NCBI RefSeq assembly: GCF_020630935.1 | Contig: NZ_JAHDIG010000030.1 | Location: 1-52,398, forward strand | Direction of reading: 5' to 3' | DNA length: 52,398 nt | Source: Bernardetia sp. | GTDB lineage: Bacteria; Bacteroidota; Bacteroidia; Cytophagales; Bernardetiaceae | Notes under the pieces: model-generated | Database searches by the model: none | What the model saw: the letters and a program-made list of their open reading frames with translations, nothing else | What the model was told of the DNA's origin: nothing | Program-made: the position numbers and the translations under genes | In this document: piece after piece, positions 8,645 through 16,922 of the stretch | Layout of the letters: each line of letters opens with the position of its first letter | Numbering within the stretch: position 1 is the stretch's first letter

Positions 8645-9895
8645 TTATCGTATCAAGACAATTTCATCGCTAATTACTTCTGATTCGTTTCCAGCATCGT
8701 CTTTAAACTTTATAAATACCGATTTTTTGCCATTTTCTCCTACCAAACGCCAATCACTGATAAGTTCTTCGTAAGGCAACCAACGACTACCTCTGAAATT
8801 TTCTGAATTTGAAATCATCATATATTTTGCATCTTCTGCTTTGATAACTAATTCAACAATTCCATCAATGTGTCTTGAGGTTTGGTCACCACCATTTATA
8901 ATGATGCTTATATTTGAAGGAGGCGTTGAATCTACATCTATACTTGCCGAGACTACTTCTGTTGTGTTTTTTGCATTATCTCTAAACTTGGCATATAGTG
9001 TTTTTTCTCCATCACCTTCTGAAAGTGTCCATTTCAAATACCTTTGCATCTGCTGCCATTCTGCTCCTTCAAAATTTTCGTTGTCTGCAACCATCATTTC
9101 AGTTGCTCCTCCTGCTGTTAGTGCGAGCTGTACTTCTGCTGATTGTTTTGTAGTTGCTGGTTCGCCTCCATTGATGGTTATAGATGGGCGCACAGGACCT
9201 TGCGTATCAAGAATTACCTTGTCTGAAACTACTTCTGAAATATTACCAGAACGGTCTCTAAATTTGGCAAACACCATCTTAACTCCATCTAATTTGTTTC
9301 CAAGTTGCCAATCTGCTATCTCTGGAGTAACAATTTGCCAACGCTGACGGTAAAATGAACGATGATTTGAAACCATTACATAATAACGCCTATCAGGTTC
9401 TTCAGCACTTACCAAAAGTTTTACAAGTTGTGTCGAATCTTTAATGGCTTCTCCTTCCACATCAATTTTGAGCTTTGGGTTTTTCGGAGCAGTCATATCC
9501 AAATGAATATTGGCTGTTACTATTGCCATCATGTTTGCTTTAGCATCTTTAAAACGAACATACACTTTTTGGTCGCCATCCTCTGGAATAAGTTTCCAAC
9601 CATAAACAGTTGGTTGATAAGGAATCCAATGTGCATCTATGAAATCTTGACGGTTGCTTATCTGCATCTGCGTAACATCATACGCTGCAATTTGAAGCGT
9701 AACGAAAGGTGTGCGTGTATAATGACTTCCTCTATTGATAGTAAGCCTGTTGGTAGAATCTTTTTTAAAGTTGAACTGCGCCCAAGAAGTGGTAGAAATG
9801 CAACATGAAAAGAATAAAAAAATAAGACTAATCAACAATTTTTGAGAACGTAAAAATATATGAGTAGAATAACACAATGAATTGCAATTTATCAT
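8645..9895 (-). CDS. Secreted protein with four tandem Ig-like repeats
   Basis: This 416-residue protein has a long N-terminus ending in a signal peptide (hydrophobic core about residues 18-35, cleavage near SWAQ). It then shows four repeats of about 90-95 residues. Each contains a M-x-(I/V)-S/A-(N/D)-x-x-x-F segment, a W-x-x-(Y/M) stretch, a W-x-L-x-x-x-G-x-K-x-(V/L)-(Y/F)-x-K-F-(K/R)-D core and a closing E-V-(V/I)-S element followed by D-(S/T)-x-x-P. The pattern is typical of beta-sandwich repeats in secreted or cell-surface proteins. No catalytic motif or type IX sorting domain is visible. The exact function is unknown. The gene is monocistronic; its 5' side is followed by a family A element. 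Confidence 0.7.
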   Translation of the reverse strand: MINCNSLCYSTHIFLRSQKLLISLIFLFFSCCISTTSWAQFNFKKDSTNRLTINRGSHYTRTPFVTLQIAAYDVTQMQISNRQDFIDAHWIPYQPTVYGWKLIPEDGDQKVYVRFKDAKANMMAIVTANIHLDMTAPKNPKLKIDVEGEAIKDSTQLVKLLVSAEEPDRRYYVMVSNHRSFYRQRWQIVTPEIADWQLGNKLDGVKMVFAKFRDRSGNISEVVSDKVILDTQGPVRPSITINGGEPATTKQSAEVQLALTAGGATEMMVADNENFEGAEWQQMQRYLKWTLSEGDGEKTLYAKFRDNAKNTTEVVSASIDVDSTPPSNISIIINGGDQTSRHIDGIVELVIKAEDAKYMMISNSENFRGSRWLPYEELISDWRLVGENGKKSVFIKFKDDAGNESEVISDEIVLIR

Positions 9896-10065
9896 CTTGA
9901 TTATGATTGAGTAATGATTTGTCCGTATGAAAAGCTATTTTTATAGGATAATTCTTAATGAAAATTACCTATCAATTTCCCTAAAAGTATGCCAAAATTA
10001 CTAAAAATAAAAGGAACAGAAGAAGAGTAAAAAAGAAACAAAGTAGGAAAAATAATATTTCTCTA

Positions 10066-10188
10066 TAGAGTATTGGATATGAGATAAAAAGTTGTTGGTG
10101 TCGCTACACTAAAACACCAACAAACGGCATTTTATCCCTGTTCTGTGACTCACAGAACAGCAAATATCTATTAATGTCCAGTACTCTA
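10066..10188. mobile_element. Cloverleaf repeat family A, copy 2
   Basis: 123 bp, same architecture as the copy at 7072-7192. The right end is intact (ATGTCCAGTACTCTA) and the left end carries two changes (TAGAGTATTGGATAT). Both internal hairpins are intact. The last three bases (10186-10188) are the TAG stop of the receptor gene read on the minus strand. Confidence 0.9.
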
Positions 10189-13026
10189 ATTATTTCTACC
10201 TCTAGTTCTGCCACTTCCTCTTTGTTGTTTTTCTAGTTCTATGGCTTTTGCTGTTTTGAAGTTACGAATCATATAGGTAAAACTTACCATGAAATAACGT
10301 TGTAAAACCTGTGTTTGTATATCTTCAATGTAGGTTTCTGTAACATTTCTAGCAATACTATTATTTTGTCCCAATAAATCAAATACATTTAACTTTATTT
10401 CAGCTCTTTCATTTTTCAAAAAACGTTTGCCTATTCCCATACTCCAAAGTAAAAAATCTTGATTGAAATTATCTGACAAACCATTATAACTCTGATAACT
10501 TATGTCATTTTGCCATAAAAATCCCTTTCCTAAAAAGAATAGGTTTCTAAATTCTAAATTATGTGTAATAAAGTTGTTGTCAGCTTGAGGTTGAATAGTG
10601 TTTTCTACAATATTGTATCCTAAGTTATAAGTAATTCCAAAATCTATTTTTTCATTGATATTGCTACTTAGTGTGATACCTTCTGTAACAACATAATTGT
10701 TTGCTATATTTTCCTCACCATTAATAAAAGTAGGTGTTCGGTTATATGAAAATTGATTATTAAAATTAAGATTAAATTTCCAAAAAGGAATGCCTATCAT
10801 AGCATTGATACGACTGGTAACGTATCCATCTATATTGACAGGACGAGTAAGCTGTACTCCTTCTGAGAGTAAAACTCCTTCTACTGTTAGCGAATCTTGT
10901 GTAGCTATCCAAGTAGAATTGGTAATATAGTCGTTGGTGTTTCGGATATAAGCAAAGGCAAAAAAATTGATACGTTTGTCAGGGTTATTATACGAATAAC
11001 GAGCAATATAACGGTTTTCTATCTGCTGTTTGAGGTCTTCATTTCCAGTAGAAAGCTGTAAAGGATTACTGTTATTAAGCACTTCTTGAAGTTGCGTAAT
11101 TTGAGGATTACGAGTAGAAGAACGATAAATTAAGCGCAAATTACTATTTTCAGAAATTTTGTACCTAATAACAACTCTAGGCAAGATATTTTGAAAATTT
11201 CTGTTGAAGTCTGTTTCATAAGGGAAAATTTGTCCTCCTTTCAAAGAAGCATTTTGGTAAGTAAAAGCAGTATTAATATTGAGCTTTTTGGTACGGTAAC
11301 TATACCCTGCGCTTGCTTGATGATATAAATAATTGCTTTCAAGAGTAGAAGAGAGCTGATTATTGAGCTGTCTTTCAGTTTGATTTTCTAAAAAGATATC
11401 AAAAGTTTCAGTTTCATTTTTCAACTGATTGTTAGAGTATTCATATTCTAATTGTAAACTAGATTTTTCAGAGAGAGGTTCTGTATATTCTAATTCAGTT
11501 GCCCAAAGAATATCATTTTGTTGGTTGAATGTTTCTTGTTGAAGAGTATCAGCACTTTTAAAGGTTTCTACATTGGCAAAAAGTGTGTTCTCTCCGTCTT
11601 GTATGTTGGCTTGTGTATTCAGTTTGGCAGAAATAGTGCGTCCACGTTTCTTAAAACGATGACGAAAAAGAACATCATTTTCAAAGTTGAGGGCAGAGGA
11701 ATTACTATTTAAATTGTTTGTGGTTTGGTTGAGTAAAAAATTATCTGTGGTGCTAGTTGTGGCATCAGTCAAGTTTTCACTCTTATAATTTTGAATATTC
11801 AGACGTGGTGTAAGTATGAGTTCATTGACCGAATCTATTTTGTATTCAAAACGAAGAGCAAAACGATGGTTCTGATTATTACTATTGCTGATTTGATTTT
11901 GTCGGTAAAACTGATTTTGAGTCGATGAATTATTATCTTCTTGAAGGAAAAAATCTCTAGTTAGGTTGGTAGAAGCATCGTTTTGACTCAAATTAAAAAA
12001 ATAACTTCCTGAAAGCTGTATTTTTTTGCCCCACTCGTCGCTATAATTAATACCTATACTATGGGTTTGAGTAATTCCATTTTGTCCACCTACTAAAAAA
12101 TTATTTACATCGCTTGGATTTCCTCTATTTCTTCTCCAACGTCTTGTATTGTTTTCTGAACCCACCACACCCAAAAGGTCTTGGGTAGAAAAATTTTGCT
12201 GACTTACATTATTTGTAATTCCGATAACAGAAATACGTTGTTTTCCATTAAAGAAATTAATATTTCCTCCTCCAATATAACGCTCATCTGTACCATAACC
12301 ACCATAAACTTTTCCAAACTGTCCGTTTCGGCTATCTTTTTTAGTAACAATATTTATCGTCTTGACCGTATTTCCATCGCTTACTCCTGAAAAACGTGCT
12401 TGGTCGCTTTCTTGGTCAAAGACTTGTACTTTTTCTATAATTTCGGCAGGTAAATTTTTGAGAGCTACACTGGCATCATTTCCAAAAAATTCTTTTCCAT
12501 CTACCAAAACTCGTCCAACTTGTTCGCCTTGTGCTTGAATTTGTCCGTTTTCCGTAGTAATGGTTGGCATTTTTTTGAGTAGTGTTTCTGCATCTGCATT
12601 TTTTTCGGTAGTAAAGGCAGAGGCATTATATTGTGTGGTATCACCTAATTGTTCAGAGACGACCTGCTGTCCTTCAATAGTTACGGCTAGAAGTGTACTA
12701 GCTTGTAAATATATAGGCTCTAGAACCGTATTGGGTTGAGAGATAATAATTTTTTGGGAATGGTTTTGATACCCTACAAAGCTAATTTGAAGAAAATATT
12801 CTTTTTGTGAAAGATTTTTAAAATAAAATTTGCCTTCCAAGTCGGTGGTAGCAAAAACGAATTTTGATGTATCGTTAGCAAAGCGCAAGACTACATTGGA
12901 AGCTATCAAAGGCTCGTTAGTCTCTTCTTCTAAAACTTTACCCTCAAGGTTATAAGTTTGCCCCATAACAGAGACACTCAATGTACACACAAATAAAAAC
13001 ACAAAAGCACAGAAAAAAGATTTCAT
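10186..13026 (-). CDS. TonB-dependent receptor-like outer-membrane beta-barrel protein
   Basis: From the ATG at 13026 the protein has 946 residues and begins with a clear signal peptide (KSFFCAFVFLFVCTLSVSVMGQ); the upstream in-frame TTG at 13044 would spoil it. A carboxypeptidase-regulatory-like domain follows (YNLEGKVLEEETNEPL to about residue 110). Next is a plug-like domain with VLVDGKEFFGNDASVALKN and IEKVQVFDQESDQARFSG, then a long Asn/Gln/Ser-rich beta barrel ending in an aromatic-rich strand. It resembles the Bacteroidota outer-membrane family that imports ligands or secretes surface components. No SusD partner is adjacent, so the substrate is open. The stop codon is supplied by the end of a family A repeat. 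Confidence 0.85.
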   Translation of the reverse strand: MKSFFCAFVFLFVCTLSVSVMGQTYNLEGKVLEEETNEPLIASNVVLRFANDTSKFVFATTDLEGKFYFKNLSQKEYFLQISFVGYQNHSQKIIISQPNTVLEPIYLQASTLLAVTIEGQQVVSEQLGDTTQYNASAFTTEKNADAETLLKKMPTITTENGQIQAQGEQVGRVLVDGKEFFGNDASVALKNLPAEIIEKVQVFDQESDQARFSGVSDGNTVKTINIVTKKDSRNGQFGKVYGGYGTDERYIGGGNINFFNGKQRISVIGITNNVSQQNFSTQDLLGVVGSENNTRRWRRNRGNPSDVNNFLVGGQNGITQTHSIGINYSDEWGKKIQLSGSYFFNLSQNDASTNLTRDFFLQEDNNSSTQNQFYRQNQISNSNNQNHRFALRFEYKIDSVNELILTPRLNIQNYKSENLTDATTSTTDNFLLNQTTNNLNSNSSALNFENDVLFRHRFKKRGRTISAKLNTQANIQDGENTLFANVETFKSADTLQQETFNQQNDILWATELEYTEPLSEKSSLQLEYEYSNNQLKNETETFDIFLENQTERQLNNQLSSTLESNYLYHQASAGYSYRTKKLNINTAFTYQNASLKGGQIFPYETDFNRNFQNILPRVVIRYKISENSNLRLIYRSSTRNPQITQLQEVLNNSNPLQLSTGNEDLKQQIENRYIARYSYNNPDKRINFFAFAYIRNTNDYITNSTWIATQDSLTVEGVLLSEGVQLTRPVNIDGYVTSRINAMIGIPFWKFNLNFNNQFSYNRTPTFINGEENIANNYVVTEGITLSSNINEKIDFGITYNLGYNIVENTIQPQADNNFITHNLEFRNLFFLGKGFLWQNDISYQSYNGLSDNFNQDFLLWSMGIGKRFLKNERAEIKLNVFDLLGQNNSIARNVTETYIEDIQTQVLQRYFMVSFTYMIRNFKTAKAIELEKQQRGSGRTRGRNN

Positions 13027-13044
13027 AAAAAAATAAGGTATCAA

Positions 13045-13239
13045 TGTAAAAAAATAATGCTTCTCTATGACACCAAATAATCTTAAAAGTTTAATCTAAA
13101 CCTTGTTTAAAAATGTTAATAATCAAGCATGTTTATGTAGGAAGTGTTATTCCACTGTTTTTGGTTAGTATAACCTCTAAATAACGTGAATTTGGGATTA
13201 ACAATAAGGTTTTTATTTGTTTAAAATAGATTAGATATA
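13045..13239. other. Non-coding spacer upstream of the receptor gene
   Basis: AT-rich, no credible open frame. I see no promoter matching the TAnnTTTG consensus on the minus strand for the receptor. Confidence 0.5.
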
Positions 13240-13410
13240 GAACTTGTTTAAGAATGGTTTTCTAGCGCAAGATTCCATCTTGTGCTTACCGTTTCGTCAG
13301 CATATGCTGACAAAAAAGTGCGTCCAAGCAGAATGCTTGAACGAGAAATAATAAATAAAATTTACTCTACACTTCATTCAAGCTACTTTTTTCCATTCTT
13401 AAACAACTTC
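13240..13410. mobile_element. Cloverleaf repeat family B, copy 1
   Basis: This 171-bp element has 18-bp terminal inverted repeats with one mismatch (left GAACTTGTTTAAGAATGG, right CCATTCTTAAACAACTTC). Three hairpins lie inside: GCGCAAGAT / ATCTTGTGC, the perfect palindrome GTCAGCATATGCTGAC, and CAAGCA / TGCTTG. Copy 2 is at 13580-13791 in the same orientation. Confidence 0.88.
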
Positions 13411-13528
13411 ATAGTTTTTAGTCTGCTCTAACGAGACTGAACTAACTTATATTAAGGTCAGACCGATAGGGCAGTACCGATATACAAAAAATACAAGCAA
13501 AGGAAGCTAACTCTTTATTTCTAAAAGC

Positions 13529-13567
13529 GTAAACTGAAAAATGCACAGAAGAAGCTGTGTAGTTTAC
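13529..13567. repeat. Stand-alone two-step hairpin between family B copies
   Basis: Outer stem GTAAACT / AGTTTAC and inner stem CACAG / CTGTG around a short loop. It lacks a T run, so it is not an obvious terminator. Confidence 0.5.
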
Positions 13568-13579
13568 AATTCTAGATTA

Positions 13580-13791
13580 GAAGTTGTTTTAAGAATGTCT
13601 TTCTAGCGCAAGATTCCATCTTGTGCTTACTGTTTTGTCAGCATATGCTGACGAACTGAAAGTCGGTGTAGCCAAAACATGCGTCCAAGCAGAATGCTTG
13701 AACGAGATAAAATGAGTAGAACCTACTCTATACTTAATTTAAGACTCTTTTTTCTATTAGCTTCTCTCGCTTTTAGGTCTTAAACAACTTC
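13580..13791. mobile_element. Cloverleaf repeat family B, copy 2
   Basis: 212 bp. The ends read GAAGTTGTTTTAAGA on the left and TCTTAAACAACTTC on the right. The first hairpin and the GTCAGCATATGCTGAC palindrome match copy 1. A segment of about 28 bp absent from copy 1 precedes the CAAGCA / TGCTTG hairpin. It lies 14 bp before the 3' end of cobS. Confidence 0.88.
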
Positions 13792-13805
13792 TTAATTAAT
13801 GTCTA

Positions 13806-14645
13806 TTACAAACTTCCCAAAAGTTTCAAAATACCAATAAAGTAAAGATAAATCACAACTTCCGAAATTTGCTGTGTTGCACCCAAACAGTCGCCTGTAT
13901 AACCTCCAATCCATTTTTTAAAATAATAGCCCAAATATAATTTCAAAGCAAACAAGGGAGCAATCACAAGTGCACCTACCGACCATGGCGAAAAGAGAAA
14001 AATAGGCAAGAATCCAAAAATAGCTCCTACAATAATTTCAGTAGCAGAAAGCTGCTTGGCAATCGGTTTGACTTTACTTTTTGCATCTTCACGAGCATAC
14101 TCATGTGTATAGACAAAAGTTAGCGCTGTAAAACGGCTTAGGCTATGCCCTATCAAAAAAATAATCCAAAAAGAATTGAGAGAACTAGCTTCCATAAACT
14201 CAAAAAGTGTAAGTAAGGCTGTGTATTTCAAAAGCAAAAGCATGGCAGTTCCAATCATTCCATACGCTCCAATCCTAGAATCTTTCATTATTTCTAAGAT
14301 TTTTCCTTTTTCCCATCCTCCTCCAAAACCGTCGCAAACATCAGCAAAACCATCCTCATGAAAAGCTCCTGTCAAGAGAATAGTAGCTATCATACTCAAA
14401 ATAATGGCTACATAATGCGAAAACAAAAACTCACTACCCAAAAATATAAGCGCACCAAAGCCTCCTACTATCCAGCCGATAAAGGGAAAATAAACAGAAG
14501 ATTTATTGAGTTGCTCATCGCTATATCCTACCCATCTGGGAACAGGAATACGAGTGTAGAACATCAAAGCTGTTAGGAAAAGACGTAACTGGTAGTGCAG
14601 TTGGGGTAAGATAGATTCAAATTTGGATAATGAGGGTTGCTTCAT
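13806..14645 (-). CDS. cobS: Adenosylcobinamide-GDP ribazoletransferase (cobalamin synthase)
   Basis: This 279-residue integral membrane enzyme joins adenosylcobinamide-GDP and alpha-ribazole in the last assembly stage of vitamin B12. The family signature is clear: FYTRIPVPRW at residues 29-38, YFPFIGWIVGG, the conserved HEDGFADVCDGFGGG at 96-110, and KDSRIGAYGMIG directly after it. Several hydrophobic segments cover most of the remaining length. Other cobalamin assembly genes (cobU, cobT, cobC) are not in the window, so the pathway is split or the partners lie elsewhere. No cobalamin riboswitch-like structure is recognisable in the 177-bp divergent spacer upstream. Confidence 0.95.
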   Translation of the reverse strand: MKQPSLSKFESILPQLHYQLRLFLTALMFYTRIPVPRWVGYSDEQLNKSSVYFPFIGWIVGGFGALIFLGSEFLFSHYVAIILSMIATILLTGAFHEDGFADVCDGFGGGWEKGKILEIMKDSRIGAYGMIGTAMLLLLKYTALLTLFEFMEASSLNSFWIIFLIGHSLSRFTALTFVYTHEYAREDAKSKVKPIAKQLSATEIIVGAIFGFLPIFLFSPWSVGALVIAPLFALKLYLGYYFKKWIGGYTGDCLGATQQISEVVIYLYFIGILKLLGSL

Positions 14646-14822
14646 AAAAGTAGGAGTATAGAAGTCGTATTCGATTCGACTATAAACGTAATATACTTTA
14701 TTTCTGTTTGCTGAGACAAAATTCTCTTAAAAAAATACGTTATAAGGGAACAAAATAAGTCATTTTTTACTAATTTTACTATCTTAAAATAAACTCAAAA
14801 TATCAAAGATTACACATTTTCA

Positions 14823-15872
14823 ATGCAAAGTATGGACTTCAAACTTACACCAGAGATAGAAGAAAAGATAAAATTATTGGCTGTCAAATACGACTCCATG
14901 GGACAAGATTTGATTTCCTACCTAGATGGTCTTTTGTATGCCAACTATCTTACTTACTGGGATTATATCCACTTAGATACGCTTTTGAGCCTTCAAGACC
15001 CAAAAACAGATTTTCCAGACGAAACGATTTTTATTACTTACCATCAAATCACAGAGCTTTATTTCAAACTCATTATGCATGAGCTAGACCAAGTAAGTTG
15101 GCTCAAAGATGCAAATGGAAAGGTGTTTTTAGAAAAAGTACGCCGAGTAAACCGTTATTTTAGACATTTGGTCAATTCTTTTGAAATAATGGTGGAGGGA
15201 ATGGATTATACAGAGTTTTTAAAATTTAGAATGTCGCTCTTACCAGCAAGTGGGTTTCAGTCGGCTCAATACAGAAAAATAGAAATTTTGTGTACCGATT
15301 TTCAGTATTTGGTAGAAGAAAGCCAAAGAGATTTATTTGATGAACACTCTCGTATTGAGGAAATGTTTGGTTATGCGTATTGGAAACGAGGAGCTATCGA
15401 AACAGAATCGGGAATGAAAACTCTTACATTGCGACAGTTTGAAAGAAAATATTCAGAAGACCTTTTAAAGCTAACCAAACGCTGCCGAACTCGCAATTTG
15501 TGGTTTATTTTTTCAAATCGTTTGCAGGACTCAAAACTTAAAGATAAAATCGTCCATGAACTCCGAACTTTGGATGCTCTTGTTAATATAGATTGGCGAC
15601 TTTCACACTTTCAAGCTGCAGTCCGTTATCTGAACAAAGATGTAGATGCTGTTTCTGCCACAGGTGGAACAAACTGGCAAAAATATCTTCCTCCTAGATT
15701 TCAGAGACAAGTTTTTTATCCATCGCTTTGGAGTGAAGAAGAGTTGGAAAACTGGGGGAAATCTTGGGTGATTCAGCACGTCGGTTCTCGTACTCGTGTA
15801 ACGCCTCCTTCTCCTTCATCTACTTTTCGTTCGGAAGGAAAGTCTAACCCTGCTAAAGAAGGGAATGGTTAG
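14823..15872 (+). CDS. kynA: Tryptophan 2,3-dioxygenase family protein
   Basis: This 349-residue haem enzyme family opens the indole ring of tryptophan to give N-formylkynurenine, the first kynurenine-pathway step. Family hallmarks are YANYLTYWDYIHLDTLLSLQ, ITYHQITELYFKLIMHEL with the distal histidine H74, FRMSLLPASGFQSAQYR with the substrate-binding arginine R136, and WRLSHFQAAVRYL with the proximal haem ligand H262. ATGGTNWQKYL (279-289) follows. It is longer than the best studied bacterial enzyme (about 280-300 residues), because of an N-terminal extension and a Ser/Pro-rich tail after residue 322. An ATG at 14835 is an alternative start. It is divergent from cobS, and no other kynurenine gene is nearby. 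Confidence 0.93.
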   Translation: MQSMDFKLTPEIEEKIKLLAVKYDSMGQDLISYLDGLLYANYLTYWDYIHLDTLLSLQDPKTDFPDETIFITYHQITELYFKLIMHELDQVSWLKDANGKVFLEKVRRVNRYFRHLVNSFEIMVEGMDYTEFLKFRMSLLPASGFQSAQYRKIEILCTDFQYLVEESQRDLFDEHSRIEEMFGYAYWKRGAIETESGMKTLTLRQFERKYSEDLLKLTKRCRTRNLWFIFSNRLQDSKLKDKIVHELRTLDALVNIDWRLSHFQAAVRYLNKDVDAVSATGGTNWQKYLPPRFQRQVFYPSLWSEEELENWGKSWVIQHVGSRTRVTPPSPSSTFRSEGKSNPAKEGNG

Positions 15873-15930
15873 ATATTGTTTTTTTAGAAAAAACTAAATC
15901 CAAAACTAGCAACCTAAAAAATATTTTTGT

Positions 15931-15938
15931 TACCTTTG
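15931..15938 (+). promoter_or_regulatory. Candidate -7 promoter box for the TPR protein gene
   Basis: TACCTTTG fits TAnnTTTG and is followed by CAGCC, but no TTTG lies at the usual upstream distance. It would give a leader of about 120 nt. Confidence 0.4.
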
Positions 15939-16065
15939 CAGCCTAAAATTTTGTTCAATAAAGAACAAATTTCACAACAAAAAAGAAATAACAAACAAAT
16001 TTTATTCTCAAAAATCTAAAAGGTTTTGAGAAGTTTAAGGTTTAACGTATAAATACAACATCAAA

Positions 16066-16848
16066 ATGGCAAAAACATCAGACAAAAAGACAATAAAAAC
16101 ACAAGCCAAAAAAGGAGAGGCAAGCGAAGTTCAAGAAATCAATCCAGATATTGAAGCTGGTGCAGAACAGTTCTACAAAACTGTTGAGGCTGACCGTTTG
16201 CAACAAAGCATTTTGGAAGTTAGTGAAAACAAAGGTCTTAGAAATGCTATTTTTGGTATTTTAGGATTGGTAGCCGTTGCAGTAGTAGGTCTTTTTGGTT
16301 ATCAGTGGTATGTAGAAAAACAAGAAGTAAAAGCACAAAAAGAGCTTTTCCCAGCACAGTTTTACTTTGAAAAAGATTCTTTGAATGCAGCTCTTAAAGG
16401 CGATGCTTCAACAACTTCTGGAGTTGAGAAAATTGCAGATGACTATTCTATAACAAAAGCAGGCGATTTGGCTGCTTTTTATGAAGGAGTTGCTTACTTG
16501 AAAGAAGGAAAGTTCAATGAAGCGATTGAAAGCCTCAAACAATTTAGCGCAGATGATTATTTGGTTCAAGCAAGAGCTTATTCTTTGATTGGTGATGCGT
16601 ATATGGAGCTTGAAAATGCAGATGAAGCAATTACGTATTACAAAAAAGCTGCTAATCATTATCCAAATGATGTTTTTACGCCAGAATATTTAATGAAATT
16701 AGCTTTAGCGTACGAAGTGAAAAATGATTTTGCTATGGCTGCACAGGCTTATGAAACTATCATAGAAAACCACAAAAAGTCAGATATGGTAAACAAAGCA
16801 AAACGTGCATTAGGACGTGCTGAAAGTATGAAAAAGAAAGCTGCTTAA
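16066..16848 (+). CDS. TPR-containing single-pass membrane protein
   Basis: The 260-residue protein has a charged Lys/Glu-rich N-terminus, one transmembrane helix (about residues 60-80), then a periplasmic domain with tetratricopeptide repeats. Clear repeats are AAFYEGVAYLKEGKFNEAIE, ARAYSLIGDAYMELENADEA and LMKLALAYEVKNDFAMAAQA, closing with a Lys-rich tail. The topology is like YfgM-type proteins, which work with the PpiD chaperone and the Sec translocon, but the N-terminus is longer and the relation is only structural. It is a single gene with a strong terminator that also serves tgt. Confidence 0.8.
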   Translation: MAKTSDKKTIKTQAKKGEASEVQEINPDIEAGAEQFYKTVEADRLQQSILEVSENKGLRNAIFGILGLVAVAVVGLFGYQWYVEKQEVKAQKELFPAQFYFEKDSLNAALKGDASTTSGVEKIADDYSITKAGDLAAFYEGVAYLKEGKFNEAIESLKQFSADDYLVQARAYSLIGDAYMELENADEAITYYKKAANHYPNDVFTPEYLMKLALAYEVKNDFAMAAQAYETIIENHKKSDMVNKAKRALGRAESMKKKAA

Positions 16849-16877
16849 GCTCTATTAAAACACGAGTTTAGAAAAAG

Positions 16878-16918
16878 TAAAAACCGTCTTTCAAAATTTT
16901 TTGAAAGACGGTTTTTTA
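16878..16918. terminator. Bidirectional terminator between the TPR gene and tgt
   Basis: A perfect stem AAAACCGTCTTTCAAA / TTTGAAAGACGGTTTT with a small A/T loop, ending in T on both strands. Confidence 0.88.
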
Positions 16919-16922
16919 TATT

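Noticed and set aside
8841-9347. Open frame of 168 codons on the plus strand
   Set aside because: It is antisense to the repeat protein gene; the protein on the minus strand has a signal peptide and four internal repeats, the plus-strand frame has no recognisable features.
14646-14822. Cobalamin riboswitch upstream of cobS
   Set aside because: The spacer is only 177 bp and shared with the divergent dioxygenase gene; I see no B12-box-like sequence or the expected multi-stem structure.
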